64,000 nucleotides of DNA from positions 310,001 to 374,000 of the forward strand of contig CADCXA010000029.1 in NCBI GenBank assembly GCA_902806565.1. Reading direction: 5' to 3'. Source of the stretch: Hypoxylon rubiginosum (taxonomy: Eukaryota; Ascomycota; Sordariomycetes; Xylariales; Hypoxylaceae). The notes under the pieces are model-generated. The model saw only the letters and a program-made list of their open reading frames with translations, was not told where the DNA came from and searched no databases. A program made the position numbers and the translations under genes. Of this stretch, positions 11,391 through 22,520 are shown piece by piece (position 1 is the first letter of the stretch; each line of letters begins with the position of its first letter).

Positions 11391-12123
11391 GGTAAACTAC
11401 ATATAGCAAGTTAGGATGAGAGAAACCAAGCAACTATGGATGGATGAGTTTGCATACAGATGATGAGGTAATTGTATACTTCGGCGGATTAAAGGGTAAA
11501 GGTGACTCGTAGTTGTACTTTCTTTTGCAATCTTAAACCAATACACTAGATATGTCGTCGACTTGAAGTTGATGCTCATCAACAAATTCAGCGAGGTAGG
11601 AATGGCAACCTTTTATATATCCCACCTGAGGCAACCATCTGTCACATTTAAGAACTCTGAAATGCATGTTAGTGTTGGACATTTCCGGTTTGGCTTTCGG
11701 TCAAAAGACTACCAGAATATGTGCAATAACTCTCTACAGTTGGTTGTGGTTGGTGTTATTGCAGTGATCACGATAGGTTACTAGTCACTGATCGGAGTTA
11801 CGCTGTTACGTTGGAGGGCTTAAAGGGGCAAATGATACCCTGTTGGTACGGCGAGAACTGTTATTGTACCGACAGTGTACCAACAGTGCTTGGCGTCTGC
11901 CAGGCTGCCGTAGGCTGACTTATACAGTGTCATTTAGACCTATAAACTGTGCTATCACATCCAGATATTAGGTACTCCCCTCCAGTTTCACTCGTTCTCG
12001 AGTTCAACCGACTAGGTAACTGAGCATAGTAACACTTCCAGACTAATAAGACTTCTCATTCCCAAGTACTCGGTTTTCATTGATACATAACTTCTTTTCC
12101 TGGCAAATTCGTCATTAGTCGAC
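11391..12123. other. Divergent intergenic region
   Basis: Holds the putative leader intron of the small reverse gene and the upstream region of the phosphotransferase-like gene. No further gene is supported. Confidence 0.5.
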
Positions 12124-13652
12124 ATGCCTCCAAAACCAAGATATGCTCTTATGGACAGGGATGATCTTGCCTGGGAGAAAAGCGACGAAGCGGTCGAAGA
12201 GTGGGAGAGATCTCTCAACAAGGCAGAGATATATCGCGCCGTTGGCGATCTCATCAAGAAGCACAGGCCTGGGGAGGCAGTTGAACTTCACAGTCCGATC
12301 AGAGGCGGCTACAACGTTTTCTATCGCCTCGAGTACAAGGACGGTTCCTCAGCAGCCATGAGAATCCCGTCTAAAGGTGCGTTCCAAGCAAGCACTATTG
12401 CAGATAGGAGTTTTATTAAGTCTCAATAGGTATTGTCATGTTCCCCGAGGAGAAAATTCGCTACGAGGTAGCTACGATGCGTTATGTTGCAGCGAACACT
12501 ACTATTCCTGTACCCAAAGTCTACTATTGCGGGACTGCAGCTGAGAATCCCGCCAAGTCGGGGCCATTCATCATCATGGACTATATCGAACATGAGAGAA
12601 CAATGTCTGAAGCTCTCAACGACCCTGCCATTGAGCCTGGTAAATCTCATGCCTTAGATCCCAACGTTAGCGAGCAAAAACTTGAATTTTTCTACAAGCA
12701 GATGGCCAATATTGTCCTACAACTTTCCAACCTAACATTTCCTCGAATTGGGTCTTTGGATGAGGATAAGGAAGGACACATCTCGGTGATCGGGAGGCCT
12801 CTGATTCAAAACATGAACTCGATGCTGGAATTCTCATCGGTCTCCCCAACACTACTACCATCCCGACTGTATCAAACCTCCAAGGAGTGGTATTCCGCTC
12901 TAGCGGACATGCATCTCGCACAGCTCACATTCCAACAGAATGATGCGGTGGAGGATGAGGACGATGCGCGGGATAGATATGTAGCCCGGCAGCTATTTCG
13001 ACAACTTGCGTCAGATGGGCGACTTGAATCAGAGTTTGAGGTAGACAACCACGACAACGAACCCTTATTTCGACTATACTCTGAGGATCTTCGTCCGACG
13101 AATGTATTAATTGATAAAGACGATTGCGTGGTTGGTGTCATAGACTGGGAGTTTGCCTACGCCGCACCGGTGCAGTTTTCCTATGACCCGCCCTGGTGGC
13201 TCCTATTAAAAGGACCGGAATTCTGGTCTGGCGGATACAAAGCCTGGATGGCAGCATACGAACCTCGATTGAAAACGTTCCTACGTCTCTTAGAGAGCGA
13301 AGAGAAGAGCATGCTGGCTAGCGCCATGATAAATCTATCCACGTCGAGTAGCCAGGGGCTATCTCTTTCGCAGCGGATGCGAAAGAGCTGGGAGAGCCAA
13401 ACATGGATGATTAACTATGCGGCGAGAAATAGCTGGGCGTTCGATGGCATTTACTGGAGATATTTAGATACTCGGTTTTGGGGTCCCAATGAAGAGGGCG
13501 ATTACCGGGCTAGGGTCGGGCTTCTCACCCCAAAGCAAAAGGAGGCGATGGAGCCTTTTGTCAAGATGAAGATAGAGGAGAGCAAGGAACGGACTCTGGT
13601 TGAACGAGATGATGACTACACGGCAACTCAGTGGGCTAAGGTCCTAGTTTAA
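12124..13652 (+). CDS. Phosphotransferase (APH/choline-kinase fold) family protein
   Basis: Two exons, 12124-12376 and 12430-13652, give 491 residues; the 53-nt intron (GTGCGT...AATAG) splits a Gly codon and joins frames cleanly. The protein has the aminoglycoside-phosphotransferase/protein-kinase-like fold: a nucleotide-binding lobe with GGYNVFYRL and AAMRIP (candidate ATP-contacting Lys replaced by Arg), IPVPKVYYCG, a hinge with IIMDYIEHE, a catalytic-loop-like SEDLRPTNVLID near residues 302-313 and the metal-binding IDWEFAYAAP near 321. Such proteins are numerous in filamentous fungi, usually annotated only as phosphotransferase enzyme family, and their substrates are unknown. The catalytic loop has Ser where many APH enzymes have His (HxDxxxxN). 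No signal peptide is seen, so it is probably cytosolic. The start is the first ATG before the conserved N-terminal region, following a stop-rich leader. Confidence 0.85.
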
Positions 13653-14070
13653 ATCGCCAACTTATCTCACCCGGCATTTAAGTCCTAAAATATAGGAAAC
13701 TATTTTTGCTGCAAATTTCCATGTCTTAGACTGCTATAGGAATTATCCAACAGGTACCTAACCTAATACTCACTACCAATTATAGCGGTCAATTGCCCCA
13801 CCACCCACCATCTAACAACTATGATCCACTATAAATCTGCTGTAAACCAGTCAGCTAGGCCCCTGTTTGCCCTGTGCTGCTCAATGCCCTCAATGCCCTC
13901 AATGCCCTGTACAATACAACAACTAACGCTGCACAAGCTTTAACAGTCATACAGCCTTACACGGAGAGCTAAACCATCTAGAGGCTTCATCTGAATATAT
14001 TCAAGCAGAATTTACACCTAATATACAGCTTCATTGATTGCTGTTAGTTCTAACACGCCAACCCAAAGCC
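13653..14070. other. Intergenic region with a 9-bp minisatellite
   Basis: No gene is seen. Three tandem copies of a CAATGCCCT-type 9-mer lie at about 13882-13908. Confidence 0.55.
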
Positions 14071-14566
14071 ATGGATGCCTCGCGCGTAGTGGAAGAGCCA
14101 TTTCCAGCCCAGTCCAAAAGTGCCACTGGACCTATCGACGGAGTTCCTACCGAAGCTTCTGTCGTACAGTTCTCTGACAAAATACTCGTCACTCTATCAC
14201 AGGAAGGGAGGCTCTCTCAATGGGTATTTCACTACAAAATGGAACTGGAATCCTAGGTCGTGCTGTTAACATTTTCTATAGATCCAAGTACCGCTCTCGT
14301 CACCATCGTCTGCTACGGTGGACATGGCTCTGGCAAATGCTAATCTGCTACCCATGTCTCATCTGACGCCAAAAACACTACTTGGCGGCGGCGGAGAGGA
14401 GCGCGAGTCTCTGGCGCAACTGTACGCCGTTCAAATCGCTAGTCACATTGCGAGGCGAGACTCCGAGGAGCGTCGCACTCTGGTTATTGGGCTTGGCCTC
14501 AAAACGCTGAAGCCTGATCGTGAAGCATTCTTCGACGTCCTTGAGCTCGTTCAGAAGGTCTTGTAA
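14071..14566 (+). CDS. Proteasome assembly chaperone 3 (PAC3/Irc25-type)
   Basis: Two exons, 14071-14223 and 14282-14566, encode 145 residues. The 58-nt intron (GTATTT...TTAAC...TATAG) falls directly after a Trp codon and joins in phase 0. Visible blocks include VVQFSDKILVTLSQEGRLSQW, then TPKTLLGGGG, LAQLYAVQIASHIA and RRTLVIGLGL. These correspond to the small alpha/beta PAC3 fold, which pairs with PAC4 to help build the proteasome alpha ring in the cytosol. The start at 14071 (MDASRVVEEP) is chosen over an upstream in-frame ATG 11 codons earlier because it begins the family-like sequence. The stop is 81 bp from the convergent stop of the oxygenase gene. The assignment rests on remembered family patterns without a search. 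Confidence 0.75.
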
Positions 14567-14647
14567 ACCACATACATTGGTATTCATCGAATAAAAAAAC
14601 AGAGCAAGGCAATACCGAGAAAATTAAATACACCGAAGATAACCTAT

Positions 14648-16081
14648 TCACATGGCGACCACGGTAGCACTCGGGGCTGCTATTGTTTTTGCCTGCTGGC
14701 CCTTGGTGAACTCATCTCTCTCCATCTTAAATCTCATCTGACACCCTTGGAGTCCATCAGTAAAGGGATTCTTTCGAAGGGAGTCTACGGAAACTTACAG
14801 TTGCCGCAAGAAATGGGCTCGTATTTTGGCGGGTTTGATTCAGAAGTACACGATGGAACCACACCCTCGACACAGTTGAAGTTGAGACCTAGTATGTCAG
14901 CAAGCAGATACCAGAGTGGGGAATATTGAATTCGTGACATACCAAAAAAGAATGGCATCGACACTCGTTCGGCTTTGGACTCGTTGGTAACTCTGTGGAC
15001 AGTAGATTTATACATGTCGTTGCAAAGCCGCATCATGAAGTCGCCAATGTTCACGACAATGGTCCCTTCAGTCGGAGGTGCCTTTGCGCAGTGTCAGCCT
15101 TCGTCCATTTACCATTCTCTATTGTGGCCTCAATTTACCTTCAGCCATTGTCCCTCTTTAGACAAAATCTGCAAGCCACCCACGCTGTCCTGCCATAGAA
15201 GCGTGAACAGCTGCAGATCCGTATGGCTTCCTAGGCCTACAAAGTTGTTCTCGGTCTCTTCTACAGTTCTTGGCGGGTAGTAGTTGAAGACGCTGTCGGC
15301 CCCAGGGTGCGTGACCTTGTCGTCCCAGTAATTCTCATCTAAGCCCAGCGAAAGAGCGAACACCCGGACTAGTCTCCTAGCCAGAGTAAGGCAGCTGCTC
15401 CAGTATGCGACACAATCTTCTTTGAAATTTGGCAGATGAGATGTGCCTTCCCACTATAGCGCAGGGGTTAGCTAACATATTCGAATAAATCTTGAAGACC
15501 GATTGCTAGGCGAGTAGCTATGTCTCCCCCCCCTTCTCTAACTATCACACAGAGCTAAGGAGACGATCTGAATTATGAAATATACGTACAACAAATTCCT
15601 CGGCACGGATCCAAGCTCTCACCTCCTCGGAAACCTCCGAGATGTCCATGGGATGATCCGGGTCGAGCTCGGGCGAATAACGGAACCCGAAGGATTCCCG
15701 GATGTCGACGCTCTCGCTGCTGGAGATCTGGGTCTTCGATTTCCCAAGGTAACCGTTGAAGTACTTGCTGTACGTCCGGGAGTCCACGAGGTTCTTCTTC
15801 TCCGGAGGCTGCCGCATGAAGTTGAGCACCTGCTGCTTGCACCGCGATATCGTCTCTTTCGGGATCCCGTGGTTCTTGACGTAGAAGAAGCCGTTGTTCG
15901 TCGCGGCCGCCCGGATGGCGCCCGCGACTCGCTTCCGGTCGGCGAGGTCCTCCGAGAACATGGGCGCCAGGTCGACGACCGGAATCTCGTCGGCCGTGCA
16001 ATCTCGGGGCGGGTGGGGCAGCACATCGCGGTAGACAGGACCGAGGGCCGTTCGAAGCTCGAGTTTGGTGACTGTAGACAT
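14648..16081 (-). CDS. Fe(II)/2-oxoglutarate-dependent oxygenase, isopenicillin-N-synthase-like family
   Basis: Five exons on the reverse strand, 16081-15590, 15453-15139, 15081-14943, 14888-14799 and 14745-14648, give 377 residues. The introns (136, 57, 54 and 53 nt) have GT-AG ends, and most show CTAAC or CTGAC branch points; every join keeps frame. The N-terminal DIOX_N region shows IPVVDLAPMF and GFFYVKNHGIP. The catalytic jelly roll has iron ligands H241 and D243 (SHTDLQLFTLL) and H298 (STVHRVTN), with the 2-oxoglutarate-binding R308-x-S310. The active site is therefore complete. Family members oxidise small molecules in secondary metabolism and detoxification; the substrate cannot be read from sequence. 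The start at 16081 (MSTVTKLELR) is preferred over an upstream in-frame ATG that adds a non-conserved leader. The gene is transcribed away from the giant element. Confidence 0.88.
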
Positions 16082-18054
16082 CTTGCTTCTTACAAATCTC
16101 TGTAGATGCAAATTGGTATCCTCTAGGAGGACCGGAAATAATAACACGATTTACTTCCTTCTTTTATATCTCGGTCTTAGAGTCTAATGGTCCACGCTAC
16201 AAGAACTGTGAGATAATCGATGTGGGGTTTGTCACAGCTAGGTCCTGCAGCTTGTCCAATGATAAGAAGGCGCCCTGCCCTCATCAAGATTACGAATTTG
16301 AAGTTGATGGCGTGCTATGTATTGCTAACATCTAGGGCCTCTCGCCGATACTGCGTTTCCAGTGTCATTTATACCGACACGAAGGTAAATGATCGGGGCG
16401 CGCTAATGATTGCCACGATCTCCACCGGTGGCCGGCGGGTTGAATATAAGTCAGGCCCATTGGAGTTCCGACGGTAACAGTCGGTTTGCTATGTTCTATA
16501 GAAACAAGCCTACGGCTATTGGCATCTGCCCATGAATTAGAAAGCCCCATTTCCCTAGCCAAGAGTGATGCTCCCGGAGAGTTGTACCCTGCTTGAGCTT
16601 GCATATTTGATACCCTCTGCTGCGACTGCGTCTGCCATAGTCTGCTAGATTTCAACTTACAAGTGTGTCCAGCGTGTCCAGTGGCGGCATCCTCCAAGAT
16701 TGAGCCAAGCTACTAATATCGAGAGAACAGCTTCCCGAGCGACAGACCGAGAAACAGTGGATCTATCTCCTTGAATACAGACATCTCTTCTGGGCGACGA
16801 AATACTCAAAATCTCAGGCACATAAGGGTTGCTGGGTGGAGGCTACCTTGGCTTTGAACCAAAATTGACATGGTCGCCGACGGAGACCGTCCTGCATCTC
16901 ATACCGGAAGACCATCAGGTACAAGAGATTCCAGCATAGCTAGGGAAAACCAGCGCCTAGCATCTCAAGTGCATCAATTCACGACTACCGGGTGAGTGAA
17001 TGATTGGTCTTTGAGGATAACGCACTATGTGGTGAGGCGACTAAATAGACGGGCATGCGAGGCGTATATGTCCTTAATTCCGGCTTAGCCACCGAATGAG
17101 GACAGTGCAAGAAGAAAGGAGTCCTAAGTGGAAGGACGCCGTCGTATCCAAGTGGCTACGATGAGCAGTGAATGATAGCTCACCTGCCTAGATAATTTTC
17201 CTTGCGAGAGACACTTGGTATCGATGCACCCCAAGAACTGTGTCATTCAGCTCAACTGTTACTCCACCTCGACTTCTCCCATCTGCATGATAGACAGACC
17301 AGACCTAAGAGGTTATCGCACGCCCCGTCGGTGTCCGGTGGATGCTATCAGGAATATTCCTTAGCACTTCGAGCCTATTGTAGAACATGAATGATGCCCC
17401 TACAGCTTCGATTGACATCTCTAGTCATTCCCTGCCAAAATATTTATGCCTGGGGCGTAAGTAAATCTCTAGAACTCTCAAAAGTAGTGGCTGTGAACAA
17501 CCGCATCAGAATCACTTATAGGGGCCTCGAAGGGGTACTTACTCCGATGTGATTCACCTAAGACATCGTCGAAGGACTCGGCGTCAATCTTTAGCTATTG
17601 AAAACAGACTCTTCATTGAGTGGTCTGCACGAGCCGCAAGTCGTTTCGACAGACCATAAATCTCCTTCTAAATAGAGGACGTGCAAACAACATCTTTTCC
17701 TAACTTTACAATAGTCTACTCATTTTCCCCCTTTTCGTCACATATTTTAGAATGGGAAGCCGAAATGGTACTATTATAAGACTGTGCCGGTATATACGCT
17801 AACGTTATGAGCTTGCTGAGCAGTTCGCTATGAATTAACCCGCAGCACGAACCGGGCGATAGTCCGATATCTACCTAGAGAGCTTCCATTGCGGGGGGAA
17901 ATACGGTATCCCTTTCGACTCCAATGTGGAGGCCGCCGATATGTTAAGCTTCTGCATCACAACCGCGGACGTCTTCCGAGGGTGCGGGGAGGAACATGGC
18001 CTGTGATCGGCGTCATGCTCTTAAGGAGCGTTGGCTCCGCTGTAAATTTACGCT
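16082..18054. other. Gene-poor flank left of the giant element
   Basis: Includes the upstream region of the oxygenase gene. No complete gene is convincing. A possible orphan first exon runs 16870-16991, starts MVADGDRPASHTG and ends at a GTGAGT donor; no continuing exon was found. Base composition is normal up to the element, so the AT-rich change is abrupt at about 18100. A small hairpin (GGAGC-GTTG-GCTCC) lies at 18025-18038. Confidence 0.5.
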
Positions 18055-18220
18055 AAACCGCCAAAGTAACAAAAGTGCCAAGTTCGCTAAATCCGCCAAA
18101 CCTACCAAACCTATAAAATAAACTAAAACCATAATATATATAATTTCCATATTATATAAATACATTAAGTTTTTAATAAATTAATATATTTTATTAATTT
18201 AAATTATAAAAAATATATAA
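18055..18220 (+). repeat. Left terminal inverted repeat of the giant element
   Basis: Pairs with the reverse complement of 46555-46720. The outer 75 bp is the only part with appreciable G+C and is built of 9-bp-spaced GCCAAA-like units (18058-18132). It carries more A/T at variable sites than the right copy, for example GTAAC where the right has GTGAC, so it appears to have taken more RIP hits. Pairing is lost beyond 18220. Confidence 0.9.
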
Positions 18221-18301
18221 TAATTAATTATAATTATATTTAAATTTAAAATTAAATTTATTATATTTATAAAATATTTATAATAATATTTAAATTATTA
18301 T

Positions 18302-18436
18302 AAAACTATTATTAAATTATTATTAAATTATTATTAAGTTATAGTTAAATTATTATTAAATTATAATTAAATTATTATTAAATTATAATTAAACTATTAT
18401 TAAATTATAATTAAATTATTATTAAATTATATTTAA
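18302..18436. repeat. Left subterminal 11-bp tandem array
   Basis: About twelve consecutive 11-mers of the form AAATTATTATT, with variants such as AAGTTATAGTT and AAACTATTATT. Differences are mostly G/A, C/T or A/T. The array lies immediately inside the left inverted repeat. Confidence 0.8.
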
Positions 18437-21400
18437 AGTTTAAATAAAAAATATATAATTTTTATAATTTAAATAAAAAGTTTAATTTATTAATATTAAG
18501 GAAAATATAAGCTGGGTTTATTTATATATAAAATCTTAATATTAAAATAATATAATAATTTTTTAATTTATAGTTTTATTATTTAAATAATAAATTTTAT
18601 ATATATATATAATTAAATTTAAAAACTATATATTAAAAAATTAATTAACTTTTTTTTATAACTTATATAATTTATTAATTAAAATAAGTTAAAGTTTTTA
18701 TTATAACTTTAAAAACTTATTTAAAAATAACTAATTATAAAAACTTAAAACCTTAAAATATAAACTTATAAATATAAATAAAATAATTATTATAAATAAA
18801 TATTATTTATATTTAATTTATTTTTTATTTAAATAAGTGTTAAATAAAAAAAAATATTAAATATTATATAAAATATTATTATAAGGTATTTTATTAATAA
18901 GAACATTAATATTATAAAATAATAATATTATTATAAGATTATTTAAATAATAAAAAAAACTAAAACATTATTATATAAAAAATAATAAATTTAATAATTA
19001 TAAATGTTTTTATATATATAAAAATAATAAATAAAAAAACTTATTAAATAAAAAAACTTATTATATTTATTTTTAATACTTTTAATAATATAAACATTTA
19101 ATATTATTATTTTAAAAACTATAATTTTTTAAATAATAAAAACTAGGTTTTTATAATAAAATCTTAGTTTTAATAAATATAAAAAGCTTTTAAATTTACG
19201 TATTAACATTATAATAACTAATATTTAAAAAACCTTAATTTTAAAAAAATTAATATAAATTATTATAAAAAACAAATTAATAATAATTTAAATAACATTT
19301 TAAACTTTATATATTAAATATAAGCTCACTAAGAAAAACCTATAAAAACAGTTAGATTATTATTATATATATTTTTATAATTTAATTTATAAAATATTTA
19401 AAATATATTTAAAATAAGATTTTTTTTTTATAATTTAAAGTAAATAATTTAATTATAATTTTATATGTAATATACCTTTAAAAAAATTTATAAAAGCTAG
19501 ATTATTTTTATTTATTATAATATTAAATATAATATAAAAAAGAACTTTTATTATAATAAACTAAAAAAAGTTATATAAGTTTTAAAAAACTAATAAAATT
19601 AAAACTTTTAACAAATAAAAATAATAATTTTTATTATTTAATATTTATTTATTTAATACTTATTTATTTAAATATATATTTAAATACCGGTATTTTAAAT
19701 AATAAAATAATACCTAGTAAATTAAATAAATATTTATTTAAATAAAAAATAATTAATAATTAAAATAATTACTTTTATTACCCTAGCGGCTTTATATTAT
19801 AAATATATATTTAAAAAATAAATAATTTATAATTATTATAAAAGATAATATATAAATTTCTAATATTTTTTAAATTTATTTTTTTATTTCTAAGATATTT
19901 AATAAATAACTATATAATTATATTTATTTTATTTTTATTTATTTTTTTATTTTATTTAATTAAACTATATATTATATTATTTTGTTATATAAAAACTTAT
20001 TAAATATTAATACTAGCTTTTTTTTATTTTTTTTATATTATTTTAAATAATTTTTTAAATTAATATATTTATTAAAATATAAACGGTTTTTATTTTTAAT
20101 AAATTTTAATAAATATTACGTTAGTTATTTATTATAAATCCGTTATATTTTTAAGGCTAGAAAACTATTAAAGTTATATTTATATATTAATTCTTTTAAT
20201 TAATATATTAACTTTAATAATAAAAAATTAAAAGTTAAATTTATAATATAATTTTTTATTTTTATATTATTTAAATTTATTTAAAGTTTATTAATATAGT
20301 TAATAACCTTATTTTTTTATTATTTAATAATATAAGTATTTTATAAATAAATATATTAAGTTATTTTTTATTATAATAAGTTTCTAAAAATAATATATAT
20401 TATAATTTAAATATAAAACTAATACTTTTTAAATAAATTTAAATTATATAAACTTTTAAAATATTACTAATAATATAATATTAATATTAACATTTAATAA
20501 CGTAAATATTAATTTATTTATAATCTAATAATTAGTTATATTAATTTAAAAAAAAAGCTACTACTACTTAATTTTTATATTATATTAATTTATATAAAAC
20601 TTATATAACTTTAAAATACACACGTCTTATAAATATTTTATTTTTATTTTATTTATAAACTATATAATTACTTAAAGCTTAATTTATATGGTTAATTAAT
20701 ATTACATTTAAGTTATAAAAAAAGTTTCGATTTTATAATTTATATAAATTATCTAGGGTTAAAATCCTAACGTAATAATTATTTTAAAATATTAATTAGT
20801 TATATTTATAAATAAACTATTAGATTTATTAATATTATATTATATAATTTTATAAAAATAAATATTAATACTTATATAAATCTTAAATTTAATAAAATAA
20901 AGTTTCTAATATTTATTTATATTTTATAATTAATTTAATCTTAGAATTAAAAAAAGTCTTTGTTTTTTATTATAATAAACTTTTTTTTAATTATATTAAT
21001 AATTTATAACTTTTAAATATATTTAAATATATTTAAATTAAATTATATTTTTAAAAATAAACTATTTTATAATTATACGTATTAATTTATATATTAAATC
21101 TTTTTTTATATTTATTAATATATTTAATTTAAACTTATAATTATAGTAAAACTTAATTATATTATTTTTATATTATTCGTGTTTAATTAAATCGGTAACT
21201 TTCCGTTTTATATTATTTTTTAAACGAATTTTAATAAAAAAAACATAATTTATATTAACTTTTTTAATAAGTTATAAATAATTAAAAATAATTTTATTAT
21301 AAAAATTTATATAAAAAAAATAATCTTATATTTATTTTTTTATTTTTTTTTTATATTTTATTAAATTATATTATATTATACTTTATTATACCAGTTTATA

Positions 21401-21559
21401 TTAAAAAGAATATAACGTTAAATTAATATTAAAATATTTTTATATTAAATAATTAATAATTTTAAAATAAAACAACTTTATTTTAAAAAATATAAATATA
21501 TTTATTTAAATATTATTAATATTAATTTTATTTTTATTAAGCTTTTATTAATTTAAATA

Positions 21560-22520
21560 CCGTTAAAAAGTTCGTATATTTATATAAATACTATATTTTT
21601 ATTAAAGTTTTTTAATAATTTTTTAATAGGATAATTAATTTTTTTAATACTATTAAATAATAATTTTTTTAAATTTAATAAAATTACATTAAATTAAATA
21701 TTAATAAAAAGTTTATAAAATAATATAAATATAATAATCTTTATAAAGTTTTTAAAGAATTATAATTTTAAATAATTAATTTTTTTTATATTAATAGATA
21801 AAAATCTTTTTTTATTAATTAAAATTACATTTAATTAAATATCATTTTAAGGTTTTTTAGTTAATATAAATGCCATAGTTTTATTATAATTTCTAAAAAA
21901 TTATATCCTTAAAAAATTAATCTTTCTAATATTATTAAATAAAAATATCTTTAATTTAATTTAAATTATATTTAATTAGGTATTATTTTAAGGTTTTTTA
22001 GTTAATAAAAATATTATATTTTTATTATAGTTTTTAAAAAATTATATTTTTAAATAGCTGATTTTTTTAATACCATTAAATAAAAACAAGTTAAAATTTA
22101 ATAAAATTATATTTATTTAAATGTTAGTTAAAAATTTATAAGTTAATATAAACATTATATTTTTATTTAAATTTTTAAATAATATTAAATTTAAATAACT
22201 TTTTTTTTTAATATTATTAAATAAAAATTTCTTTATATTTATTAAAATTACTTTTATTTAAATATAGTTTAAAAGTTTATAAAACTATATAAATATTATA
22301 TTTTTATTAAAACCTTTAAAAGATTTAAATTTTAATTAACTAATCTTAATAATACTATTAAATAATAATTTTTTTAAGTTTATTAAAATTATAATTATAT
22401 TTAAATAAATATTATTAAAAAGTTTATATATTAATATAAATATTATATTTTTATTAAAATTTTTAACGGATTTTATTTTAAAATAAATAATTTTATTAAT
22501 ACTATTAAATAATTTAATTT
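21560..22520. repeat. Eroded tandem repeat, period about 141 bp, about seven copies
   Basis: The anchor AATACTATTAAATAA recurs with variants at about 21646, 21789, 21928, 22071, 22210, 22351 and 22499, spacings of 139-148 bp. Each copy also carries a block like TATAAATATTATATTTTTAT and one like AATAAAATTA in the same order. Copies differ by many substitutions and a few indels. The period is near 47 codons, so this could be the ghost of a repetitive protein-coding region, but no frame survives. Confidence 0.7.

Noticed and set aside
18047..18054. TTAC next to the left edge as a Starship target site
   Set aside because: Starships lack long terminal inverted repeats, the TTAC is not repeated properly at the right edge, and no DUF3435 captain gene is readable.
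18302..18436. Regularly spaced 11-bp repeats as a CRISPR-like array
   Set aside because: Units are directly abutting without spacers, in RIP-mutated eukaryotic DNA.
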